DNA from: Eutrophocola sp964503965
GTDB lineage: Bacteria; Pseudomonadota; Gammaproteobacteria; Pseudomonadales; Pseudohongiellaceae
NCBI GenBank assembly: GCA_964503965.1
Contig: CAZDCK010000011.1
Location: 12,527-76,526, forward strand
Length of the DNA stretch: 64,000 nt
Direction of reading: 5' to 3'
The notes under the pieces were generated by a model that was not told the DNA's origin, did not search any database, and saw nothing but the letters and a program-made list of their open reading frames with translations. Positions 43,026 to 50,220 of this stretch are shown here, one piece after another. The translations under genes were made by a program, and so were the position numbers. Positions within the stretch are counted from its first letter, which is position 1; each line of letters starts with the position of its first letter.

Positions 43026-44186
43026 ATGACTGAAGCAGTATTGTTCACATCTGAATCTGTATCTGAGGGACACCCTGATAAAGTTTCAGACCAAATTTCC
43101 GATGCCATCCTTGATGCATTGCTGGAACAGGACCCGAAATCAAGGGTTGCCGTCGAGACGCTTGTAAACACTGGTCTTGCACTGGTTGCTGGTGAGGTTA
43201 CCACCACAGCCACCATTGATGTGGAAGACATCGTACGTGGTGTGATCCTGGATATTGGCTATAACGGCTCTGCTGAGGGATTTGATGGCCATAACTGTGC
43301 TGTACTCAATGCCATCGGTAAACAGTCACCAGATATCTCCATGGGTGTTACTGAAGGCGAAGGCCTGCACAAGGAGCAGGGTGCCGGTGACCAGGGTCTT
43401 ATGTTTGGTTATGCCAATGACGAAACTGACGTTTTGATGCCAGCCCCGATTACCTACGCTCATCGTCTGGTACAGAAACAGGCTGAAGCACGCAAGAGCG
43501 GCAAACTGCCATTCCTGGAACCGGATGCCAAGAGCCAGCTGACCTGTCGTTACGTCAATGGCAAGATCGAATCCATCGACGCGGTTGTCCTGTCAACACA
43601 GCATTCCGCGGATGTTACCCAGGAACAATTGCGTGAAGCTATCATGGAAGAAGTAATCATACCTGTTCTGCCCGCCGAATGGCTGACCGCAGACACCAAG
43701 TACCACATCAACCCAACCGGCCAGTTCATTGTTGGTGGCCCTCACGGTGACTGTGGACTGACTGGACGCAAGATCATTGTGGACACGTATGGTGGCATGG
43801 CTCGTCATGGTGGTGGCGCATTCTCCGGAAAAGACCCGTCAAAAGTCGACCGTTCCGCTGCCTATCTTGGTCGCTATATCGCCAAGAACATCGTTGCTGC
43901 CGGCATTGCGAACAAATGTGAAGTACAACTTTCCTACGCCATCGGTGTAGCCGAGCCAACTTCCATCCTGGTCGATACTTTCGGTACTGGCAAAATCTCG
44001 GACGACAAGATCACCAAGCTGGTCCGCGAGCACTTTGACTGCAGGCCTGCCGGCCTGATCGAGATGCTCGGTCTGCTGAGTCCGATCTATCGTCCAACTG
44101 CTGCCTATGGGCATTTTGGCCGTGAAGAGTTCTCCTGGGAGAGAACTGACAAGGCTGAAGCCCTGAAAGCTGACGCCGGCGTATAA
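43026..44186 (+). CDS. metK: S-adenosylmethionine synthetase
   Basis: The 386-residue enzyme makes SAM from methionine and ATP. The N-terminal FTSESVSEGHPDKVSDQISDAILD, the GAGDQGLMFGYA motif near 117-128, and the GGAFSGKDPSKVDRSAAY loop near 260-277 are diagnostic. AAGAAGGAAG precedes the ATG. It is directly followed by ahcY in the same direction, coupling SAM supply to removal of S-adenosylhomocysteine. Confidence 0.98.
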   Translation: MTEAVLFTSESVSEGHPDKVSDQISDAILDALLEQDPKSRVAVETLVNTGLALVAGEVTTTATIDVEDIVRGVILDIGYNGSAEGFDGHNCAVLNAIGKQSPDISMGVTEGEGLHKEQGAGDQGLMFGYANDETDVLMPAPITYAHRLVQKQAEARKSGKLPFLEPDAKSQLTCRYVNGKIESIDAVVLSTQHSADVTQEQLREAIMEEVIIPVLPAEWLTADTKYHINPTGQFIVGGPHGDCGLTGRKIIVDTYGGMARHGGGAFSGKDPSKVDRSAAYLGRYIAKNIVAAGIANKCEVQLSYAIGVAEPTSILVDTFGTGKISDDKITKLVREHFDCRPAGLIEMLGLLSPIYRPTAAYGHFGREEFSWERTDKAEALKADAGV

Positions 44187-44207
44187 GCAGCAATACAGCC
44201 TGATCAT

Positions 44208-44238
44208 GGGACAGACCCCGCCTTGCGTGCTCTGTCCC
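44208..44238 (+). other. Stem-loop between metK and ahcY
   Basis: GGGACAGA and TCTGTCCC are perfect 8-bp complements around a 15-nt loop. The sequence after it is TGCTTTAT, not a strong T tract, so it is not a convincing terminator. It may modulate ahcY expression. It does not match the SAH riboswitch consensus. Confidence 0.5.
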
Positions 44239-44274
44239 TGCTTTATAAGAATCAATTAAAGGAAAACATACATA

Positions 44275-45639
44275 ATGAGTAATGATTACAAAGTAGCAGA
44301 TATCGGCCTTGCTGATTTCGGCCGCAAGGAAATCACACTGGCAGAAGCCGAGATGCCAGCCCTGATGACATTGCGCGAAAAATACGGTGAAAGCAAACCA
44401 CTGGCCGGCGCAAAAATCATCGGCTGTATCCACATGACTATTCAGACTGCCGTGCTGATCGAAACACTGGTTGCCCTGGGTGCTGAAGTACGCTGGTCCT
44501 CCTGTAATATCTTTTCAACACAGGATCACGCCGCTGCAGCCATGGCTGCTGCAGGCATAGCTGTCTACGCCTGGAAAGGGCAGACCGAAGAAGAAGCAGA
44601 ATGGTGTATTGAGCAGACTATCCTCAAGGATGGCGAGCCCTGGGACTGCAATATGCTGCTGGACGATGGTGGTGACCTGACTGCCATGGCCCATGAAAAA
44701 TACCCACAGATTCTGGATAACGTTCACGGAATCACCGAAGAAACCACTACGGGTGTGCATCGTCTTTTCGAAATGCTGGAAAAAGGCACACTGCGTGTTC
44801 CTGCCATCAACGTGAATGACTCCGTCACCAAGTCCAAGAATGATAACAAGTACGGCTGTCGCCACAGTCTGAATGACGGCATCAAGCGTGGTACTGACAT
44901 GCTGCTGTCTGGCAAGAAAGCTCTCGTCGTCGGTTACGGAGATGTGGGCAAAGGGTCTGCACAGTCCCTGTCCCAGGAAGGCATGATCGTGAAAGTAACG
45001 GAGATCGATCCAATCTGTGCCATGCAGGCCTGCATGGACGGCTATGAAGTTGTCTCTCCATACATTGATGGCATTAACGATGGCACCATGAACTGCATCA
45101 ACAAACAGTTGCTGGAAAACACTGACCTGATCGTTACCACGACTGGTAACGTAGATGTCTGTGACAAGAACATGCTCACAGCTCTCAAGCCAGGTGCTGT
45201 TGTTTGTAATATTGGTCACTTTGACAGTGAAATCAATACGGCCTACATGCGTGAAAACTGGACACTGGAAGAAGTGAAGCCACAGGTTCATCGCGTTATT
45301 CGTAACGGTGATGATGACTACTTGATCCTGCTGTCCGAAGGTCGCCTGATCAACCTGGGTAATGCCACTGGCCATCCTTCACGCATCATGGACGGCTCTT
45401 TCTCCAACCAGGTACTGGCACAGATGTACCTGTGGGAACGCAAGTTTGCTGACCTGGATGAGTCTTTCAAGAAAGACAACCTGAAAGTGGAAGTACTGCC
45501 AAAATCCCTGGACGAGGAAGTCGCCGCATGCATGGTCAAAGGTTTTGGTGGAGTGATCACCAGGATGACCAAGGAACAGTCAGAATATCTTGGCATTCCT
45601 GTTGAAGGTCCATTCAAACCGGAGCACTACAAGTACTGA
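44275..45639 (+). CDS. ahcY: S-adenosylhomocysteine hydrolase
   Basis: The 454-residue NAD-dependent enzyme splits SAH to adenosine and homocysteine. Motifs: IGCIHMTIQTAVLIETL, SSCNIFSTQDHAAAAMAAAG, DDGGDLT, the NAD loop VVGYGDVGKGSAQSL near 220-234, and the C-terminal FKPEHYKY with the Lys-Tyr pair that closes NAD in the neighbouring subunit. It has the long-form length. The ribosome site is AAAGGAAAA. A bidirectional terminator follows. Confidence 0.98.
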   Translation: MSNDYKVADIGLADFGRKEITLAEAEMPALMTLREKYGESKPLAGAKIIGCIHMTIQTAVLIETLVALGAEVRWSSCNIFSTQDHAAAAMAAAGIAVYAWKGQTEEEAEWCIEQTILKDGEPWDCNMLLDDGGDLTAMAHEKYPQILDNVHGITEETTTGVHRLFEMLEKGTLRVPAINVNDSVTKSKNDNKYGCRHSLNDGIKRGTDMLLSGKKALVVGYGDVGKGSAQSLSQEGMIVKVTEIDPICAMQACMDGYEVVSPYIDGINDGTMNCINKQLLENTDLIVTTTGNVDVCDKNMLTALKPGAVVCNIGHFDSEINTAYMRENWTLEEVKPQVHRVIRNGDDDYLILLSEGRLINLGNATGHPSRIMDGSFSNQVLAQMYLWERKFADLDESFKKDNLKVEVLPKSLDEEVAACMVKGFGGVITRMTKEQSEYLGIPVEGPFKPEHYKY

Positions 45640-45651
45640 TAATTGGTACTG

Positions 45652-45683
45652 AAAAAAAGGGCGCCAATCGGCGCCCTTTTTTT
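45652..45683. terminator. Bidirectional terminator after ahcY
   Basis: GGGCGCC-AATC-GGCGCCC with A7 and T7 flanks is a strong terminator for ahcY and, in the other direction, for the dioxygenase gene ending at 45694. Confidence 0.95.
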
Positions 45684-45693
45684 ATCCCGGTTT

Positions 45694-46488
45694 TCAATGC
45701 CAGAGGTAACCTGAAACCATTTTCCCCATCACGTCCCCACTGAATACCTGGGTTGCTTTTGACTGGGCTATTCCATAACACACATGCAGGGGCAGCAGAT
45801 GTTCCGGCCTGGGATGGCAGGCAATACCACCCGGGGCCCGGGACCAGGCCTCCAGCCGCCCTGCTCTTTCTGTTTCGGGCATCTCCCCGGTACATGTCTC
45901 TTCGAGCCACTGCTCAAATTCCCTGTTGGCTACATCCCCTTCTGGTAGAGGCCTGAAAATAGACTGCAGGTTATGGAAGGACATACCCGATCCAACAACA
46001 AGGATGTTGCTCTCGACAAGGGAAGATAAGGCTGCACCCATCGCCATATGTGAGCTTGCATCCAGATTGTTCAAGAGGGAAAGTTGCAGACAGGGTATAT
46101 CGGCTTCCGGAAACATCAGTTTCAGGGGTACGAACATGCCATGATCATAGCCTCTCTTATCATCCAGATTTACGGGTATACCCTGATCACGAAATTCTGC
46201 GGCAATACGCTCAGCTAGGGCAGGACTCCCCGCGGCGTGGTATTTGATCTCATAACTTTCCGGTGGAAAACCACCGTAATCATAAATAAGCGGGGGATTC
46301 TGCCCTGCAGTGAGAGTCGGTATCGGTTGTTCCCAGTGAGCACTGACCATCAGGATGGCCTCAGGGTGCCCAAGTTGGTCAGGGATACTCCTGAGAAAGC
46401 GAATCAGTGTTGCATGACCTGGATCATTCAGCAGTGGCATTGGACCACCACCATGGGGTATGTAGAGAACCCTGCCCTTCCTATTCAT
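45694..46488 (-). CDS. Extradiol ring-opening dioxygenase-like protein (DODA/LigB family)
   Basis: The 264-residue protein belongs to the class III extradiol dioxygenase family (YgiD/DODA). It has the metal-binding start YIPHGGGPMPLLND (His), VSAHWEQP near 50-57 (second His), and a conserved DHGMFVPLKLMFPEADIP segment with the third ligand and catalytic His. These Fe(II)- or Zn-dependent enzymes cleave catechols such as DOPA or protocatechuate-like compounds. The natural substrate is not known. It converges on ahcY and is followed at 9 nt by a YbjQ-like gene in the same direction. Confidence 0.85.
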   Translation of the reverse strand: MNRKGRVLYIPHGGGPMPLLNDPGHATLIRFLRSIPDQLGHPEAILMVSAHWEQPIPTLTAGQNPPLIYDYGGFPPESYEIKYHAAGSPALAERIAAEFRDQGIPVNLDDKRGYDHGMFVPLKLMFPEADIPCLQLSLLNNLDASSHMAMGAALSSLVESNILVVGSGMSFHNLQSIFRPLPEGDVANREFEQWLEETCTGEMPETERAGRLEAWSRAPGGIACHPRPEHLLPLHVCYGIAQSKATQVFSGDVMGKMVSGYLWH

Positions 46489-46496
46489 AGACAGAC

Positions 46497-46814
46497 CTAG
46501 ACTTTGACAGCCGTACCGCTGACACTCACCATCAGCATGCCACCCTGGGAGCCCACAGTTTCATAATCCAGGTCAATACCGACAATAGCATTGGCACCCC
46601 AGTCCTTGGCACGTTCAGACATTTCACTGAACGCAATATCCCGGGCACGCTGCAGTTCTTTTTCATAGGCTGCAGATCGCCCACCGACGATATCGCGAAT
46701 ATTCGCAAAAAAATCCTTGAAAATATTGGCGCCAAGAATTGCTTCCCCGGTCACAACACCGAGATATTCCCGAATTGGACGCCCTTCGATTGTTGGAGTT
46801 GTTGAGTGAATCAT
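46497..46814 (-). CDS. YbjQ/UPF0145 family protein
   Basis: The 105-residue protein matches the UPF0145 heavy-metal-binding domain family: TPTIEGRPIREYLGVVTGEAILGAN at the start and RAKDWGANAIVGIDLDYETVG toward the end. Members form pentamers. The role is unclear, and metal binding is only inferred from the family name. AGGAGAT lies 3-4 nt upstream of the ATG. Confidence 0.88.
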   Translation of the reverse strand: MIHSTTPTIEGRPIREYLGVVTGEAILGANIFKDFFANIRDIVGGRSAAYEKELQRARDIAFSEMSERAKDWGANAIVGIDLDYETVGSQGGMLMVSVSGTAVKV

Positions 46815-46853
46815 GATTATCTCCTGACTGGCATGTCGACCAAGAGTCTTACT

Positions 46854-47450
46854 TTACAGACTCTGGATAAAATCGCGAATCCCGTTGAGCAGCATTTGCA
46901 CAGCAAGAATGATCAGGATCATGCCGATCAGCCTTTCCATGGCCCGCGAACCCCGCTCTCCTATCACCGCAATGAGTTTTGGGGAAAGCATCAGCAAAAT
47001 AGTACTTCCAAGCCAGGCGATCACAAGAGCAATACACCATTCCAGGATACGGTCAGGCTGGCTTGAGCCGAGAAAGAGCACGATGGCAATTGTGGAGGGA
47101 CCCGCTGTCAGAGGCACAGCAATAGGAACGATGAACGGGTCTTCTGTTTCCTCATCACTGACCTGGTGCCGGCCGGGAAAAATCATGCGCAGGGAGATGA
47201 TGAACAAAAGAACACCACCCGTGATATTCAACGATGACTGCGTCAAACCGAGAAAGCCGAGAATGGTATTACCGGCAAAAAGAAAGCCCATCAGAATCAC
47301 CAGTGCGAAAAGCATTTCCCGGGCAATTACCCGGGAACGTCGGCCGTGATCCAGTTTCGACAGGATGGCGTTGAATGCAGGGATATTACCCGGCGCATCC
47401 AGTACGAGGAAAAGTGTCGCGGCAGCTGATGCTATATCGGCCCAGTTCAT
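46854..47450 (-). CDS. MarC family integral membrane protein
   Basis: The 198-residue protein has six hydrophobic segments and the MarC/YhgN signature: LFLVLDAPGNIPAFNAIL near the start, the FLGLTQSSLNITGGVLLFIISLRM region and VPIAVPLTAGPSTIAIVLF near the middle. Transport is suspected for the family but not established. It is 39 nt upstream of the YbjQ-like gene. Confidence 0.88.
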   Translation of the reverse strand: MNWADIASAAATLFLVLDAPGNIPAFNAILSKLDHGRRSRVIAREMLFALVILMGFLFAGNTILGFLGLTQSSLNITGGVLLFIISLRMIFPGRHQVSDEETEDPFIVPIAVPLTAGPSTIAIVLFLGSSQPDRILEWCIALVIAWLGSTILLMLSPKLIAVIGERGSRAMERLIGMILIILAVQMLLNGIRDFIQSL

Positions 47451-47468
47451 GGATTTAGAAGCTGATGA

Positions 47469-48248
47469 TCAGGTTTCGGTCCACGGTAACCTGATATTAA
47501 GCAGGGTGGCAAGTGCCGCATCACAAGGAGCATAGTATTGCTCCAGGAATGTGCGCAGGTCTGGGGGCATCGGATCATATTCCTGGGTATGGTGGAGTGT
47601 CTCGATAGGTAACTGCTCTGTAGTTGTTAATTCGAGAAACTCCAGGGTTTGCCTGACTACCCGGGCACGCTGGGACATAAGATCCCGGGTAAACAGGAAA
47701 AGAAATCGGTCACGGCTAAACCACTGAAACCAGCGTTCGATCTGCTCGGCATAACGACCTCGCAAAAGCAGGGAATAGAGTTTTAGATCATCTACCGGAT
47801 AATCCGGATCCTGGCTTATCGATGTCAGAATGGAATCCATCACTGCCAGCTCCTTTTCTATCAACGACTCCGCCAAACCCTTGAAATTGCGATACTTGCA
47901 GTACTGTTTGTAGTGGGACCAGAATCGCTCTACAGGATCACGCATGACTATGATGAAACGCGCCCGGGGGAAATCCTGGTGAATCCACTCAGGACATCGC
48001 GGATGACTCAGGTAAAAAGGTGTCCCCTCTCCTGACAGTACAGCCTCCCCACGCTCAGGGAACCAGCCAGTATATTGCGAGAGCGTCACCCCCCTGTAAC
48101 GATGAATGTCATAATAATGCAGTTCCTTTTCTCTGGGTGGCGCAATACAGGAATGTTGGGCGAGATAATTGAACAGTGATGTCGTACCGCACTTCATACC
48201 GCCAAGAATAAAAAAATCCGGCCCCCGATGTGTGGAAGAAACTTTCAT
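47469..48248 (-). CDS. Sulfotransferase domain protein
   Basis: The 259-residue protein has the 5'-PSB loop FFILGGMKCGTTSLFNYL near 11-28 and the 3'-PB segment RARFIIVMRDPVERFWSHYKQY near 95-116, the PAPS-binding pair of heparan-type sulfotransferases. EKELHYYD follows the first, as in heparan N-deacetylase-like enzymes. The acceptor is unknown: a lipid, sugar or peptide. Its ATG overlaps the stop of the 2OG-oxygenase gene (ATGA), so the two are translationally coupled. Confidence 0.87.
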   Translation of the reverse strand: MKVSSTHRGPDFFILGGMKCGTTSLFNYLAQHSCIAPPREKELHYYDIHRYRGVTLSQYTGWFPERGEAVLSGEGTPFYLSHPRCPEWIHQDFPRARFIIVMRDPVERFWSHYKQYCKYRNFKGLAESLIEKELAVMDSILTSISQDPDYPVDDLKLYSLLLRGRYAEQIERWFQWFSRDRFLFLFTRDLMSQRARVVRQTLEFLELTTTEQLPIETLHHTQEYDPMPPDLRTFLEQYYAPCDAALATLLNIRLPWTET

Positions 48249-48949
48249 TCCCCGGGGGTTTCCCGAAACAGTGTGCTATGCGCTGCTGATTGTTCAGCTT
48301 CCGGACGACCATTGGTGTAGTAATAAAACGAGAGTGATTTACGACTCTCCCCTTCCGGGCATCGCAGTGGATGGGGATGGCCATGAAATGACGTATCTGT
48401 TGTACTGAAAACAACTGTGCGATTGAAAAGCGGGGCAATTTTTTCATGACAGACAGTAATGTCCTTATCCCATAATTCCAGGTGGCCACCCCAGTCATCC
48501 TGCCAATCCCTGTTCAGGTATATCAACATATTTAATCGCCGATCCAGGTTGAGTTTAGGATGCACATTAAAATCTGCATGGACTTTCAGAAAACCTCCAG
48601 GAAGAATCTGATGCAGGCCGGCACCACCAAAATAGGGATCTGGTATCAGTCCATCAATGCCTGTCAGGGATTCAAGGAATTTCAACATGGGGGGCGCATT
48701 CATGGCCTGCAGAAAATCATACAAGTAAGGATCAATTTCACAGGTATGCCAAAAGCCCAGTTTTTTTTCTTCAGGGCTATCAAAGCGGCGCCATTCAATC
48801 CCTTCCGGACGGGGAAATACATCACGCACCTTCCCAAGTATCTCGTCAGGAAACAGGTCATCTATGATGATATGGGGAAAAGGACTGGCCGCCTGATAAG
48901 CGGAATGTAAATTTTCAGGATCAGCCTGTAATGGAGGTATGAGCTGCAT
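48245..48949 (-). CDS. 2-oxoglutarate/Fe(II)-dependent oxygenase
   Basis: The 234-residue protein has the prolyl-4-hydroxylase-like core: FLKVHADFNVHPKLNLDRRLNMLIYLNRDW carries the HxD iron ligands (His and Asp in HADF). The distal His and 2OG-binding Arg are plausibly in TDTSFHGHPHPLRCPEGESRKSL. The family hydroxylates amino acids, peptides or sugars. It precedes and overlaps the sulfotransferase gene, which suggests that hydroxylation is followed by sulfation of one product. Confidence 0.84.
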   Translation of the reverse strand: MQLIPPLQADPENLHSAYQAASPFPHIIIDDLFPDEILGKVRDVFPRPEGIEWRRFDSPEEKKLGFWHTCEIDPYLYDFLQAMNAPPMLKFLESLTGIDGLIPDPYFGGAGLHQILPGGFLKVHADFNVHPKLNLDRRLNMLIYLNRDWQDDWGGHLELWDKDITVCHEKIAPLFNRTVVFSTTDTSFHGHPHPLRCPEGESRKSLSFYYYTNGRPEAEQSAAHSTLFRETPGE

Positions 48950-49057
48950 GAATTGACCTGGTCTGTTCCTTTGTATCTTGTAGGGGAGGCATTATACACG
49001 GCTTAAGTCCCTCAAAGTCTGGCATGCATTCATCAAGATTCCCGTTACAATGCTCTC

Positions 49058-49741
49058 ATGATTTTCCTGATTCTCGGCATACTGCTATTCGTCCTTATCC
49101 TGGGACCACAATACTGGGCACGGCATGTGTTGCAAAAATACAGTGATCATCGGGAGGATATTCCGGGAACCGGTGCAGAACTGGTCAAGCACCTGCGCAA
49201 GAAGTTCGGCCTTGGCCATCTCAATGTCGAAGGTACCGACCTTGGAGACCATTACGACCCAACGGACAAGACCGTGCGCCTGTCTAAGGAAAACCTGGAC
49301 AAGCGTTCCCTGACGGCGATCACCGTCGCTGCCCATGAGTTTGGCCATGCCTTGCAGGATCATCATCAATACAAACCCCTTACTACTCGAACCAACATGG
49401 TCAGGACAGCACAGAAACTGGAACGTGTAGGTGGTATCGCCATGCTAGCCATGCCTTTCATGGCGTTTACCCCGGCTGGAGCACGCCTGACTTTACCACT
49501 GTTACTTGTCGTCATTCTAAGCATGCTGGTTAACACCATCGTCCATCTGGTCACCCTGCCCGTGGAATTTGATGCGAGCTTTGGCCGCGCCTTACCAATT
49601 CTTCGTGAAGGCCAGTACATCAGCAAAAGTGATTACCGGGCGGCTCGACGAATTCTGACAGCCTGCGCCCTAACCTACCTGGCAAGCTCCCTGTCGGGGT
49701 TGCTTAACTTCTGGCGTTGGTTGAAGGTGTTCAGGCGATAA
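49058..49741 (+). CDS. Zinc metallopeptidase, YugP family
   Basis: The 227-residue membrane protein has the HExxH motif (VAAHEFGHALQDH near 103-115) of the Zn_peptidase_2/YugP family, with an N-terminal helix and two or three C-terminal hydrophobic segments (LPLLLVVILSMLVNTIVHLV). The third ligand Glu is likely in LPVEFDAS. It acts in the inner membrane; substrates are unknown. The composite repeat and scaffold gap begin right after the stop. Confidence 0.87.
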   Translation: MIFLILGILLFVLILGPQYWARHVLQKYSDHREDIPGTGAELVKHLRKKFGLGHLNVEGTDLGDHYDPTDKTVRLSKENLDKRSLTAITVAAHEFGHALQDHHQYKPLTTRTNMVRTAQKLERVGGIAMLAMPFMAFTPAGARLTLPLLLVVILSMLVNTIVHLVTLPVEFDASFGRALPILREGQYISKSDYRAARRILTACALTYLASSLSGLLNFWRWLKVFRR

Positions 49742-50165
49742 AAAGGAAAAAAGGNNNNNNNNNNNNNNNNNNNNNNNNNNNNNNNNNNNNNNNNNNNNNN
49801 NNNNNNNNNNNNNNNNNNNNNNNNNNNNNNNNNNNNNNNNNNNNNNNNNNNNNNAAAAAGGAAAAAAGGAAAAAAGGAAAAAAGGAAAAAAGGAAAAAAG
49901 GAAAAAAGGCAGGATGGTTCGCCTGAACTTTACCGTCAAGGGTTTTATTTGGACTTATTCTTGAATTTGATGCTCAGATAAACACAATCTCCCCGGCTAT
50001 CTCGAATATTTCCTCTTGCATCTTGTATCTTGCATCCCTGTCTTACCTGAACTGCTTGCCTTGTATCCCTGTATCCTTGTATCCCTGTATCGCTCCCATA
50101 CCTGAACCGCCCACCCTTTTTCCTTTTTTCCCTTTACCCCTTTATCCCTTTATCGCTCTTCTCCC
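49742..50165. repeat. Composite intergenic repeat, copy 2, with scaffold gap
   Basis: The 5' part is an octamer array (AAAAAAGG, at least 8 visible units at 49742-49907) interrupted by 100 N. It then shares with copy 1 the blocks AAAGGCAGGATGGTT, CCGTCAAGG, TTTTATTTGG, GAATATTTCCTCTTGCATC, four TTGTATCC/CTGTATCC octamers at 50061-50092, and CCTGAACCGC. The 3' end (about 50115-50155) has CCTTTTTT and CCTTTATC units, the complement of the octamer array. Confidence 0.75.
49755..49854. other. Scaffold gap of 100 N
   Basis: One hundred N, the usual placeholder length, lies within the AAAAAAGG array. The real number of repeat units is unknown. Confidence 0.95.
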
Positions 50166-50220
50166 CGCTTGTGCTATCCTTCCCGTCCTGCATTTTTAGC
50201 AAAACAAGGGGAATCCATCC

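Noticed and set aside
44187..44274. SAH riboswitch upstream of ahcY
   Set aside because: The leader has only an 8-bp stem-loop and lacks the SAH riboswitch core; the gap to metK is 88 bp.
49742..49907. CRISPR-like appearance of the octamer array
   Set aside because: Units are 8 bp with no spacers; it is a simple tandem repeat.
49670..49939. Low-complexity Lys/Arg- or Phe-rich frames across the N run
   Set aside because: They are translations of the AAAAAAGG octamer array and the gap.
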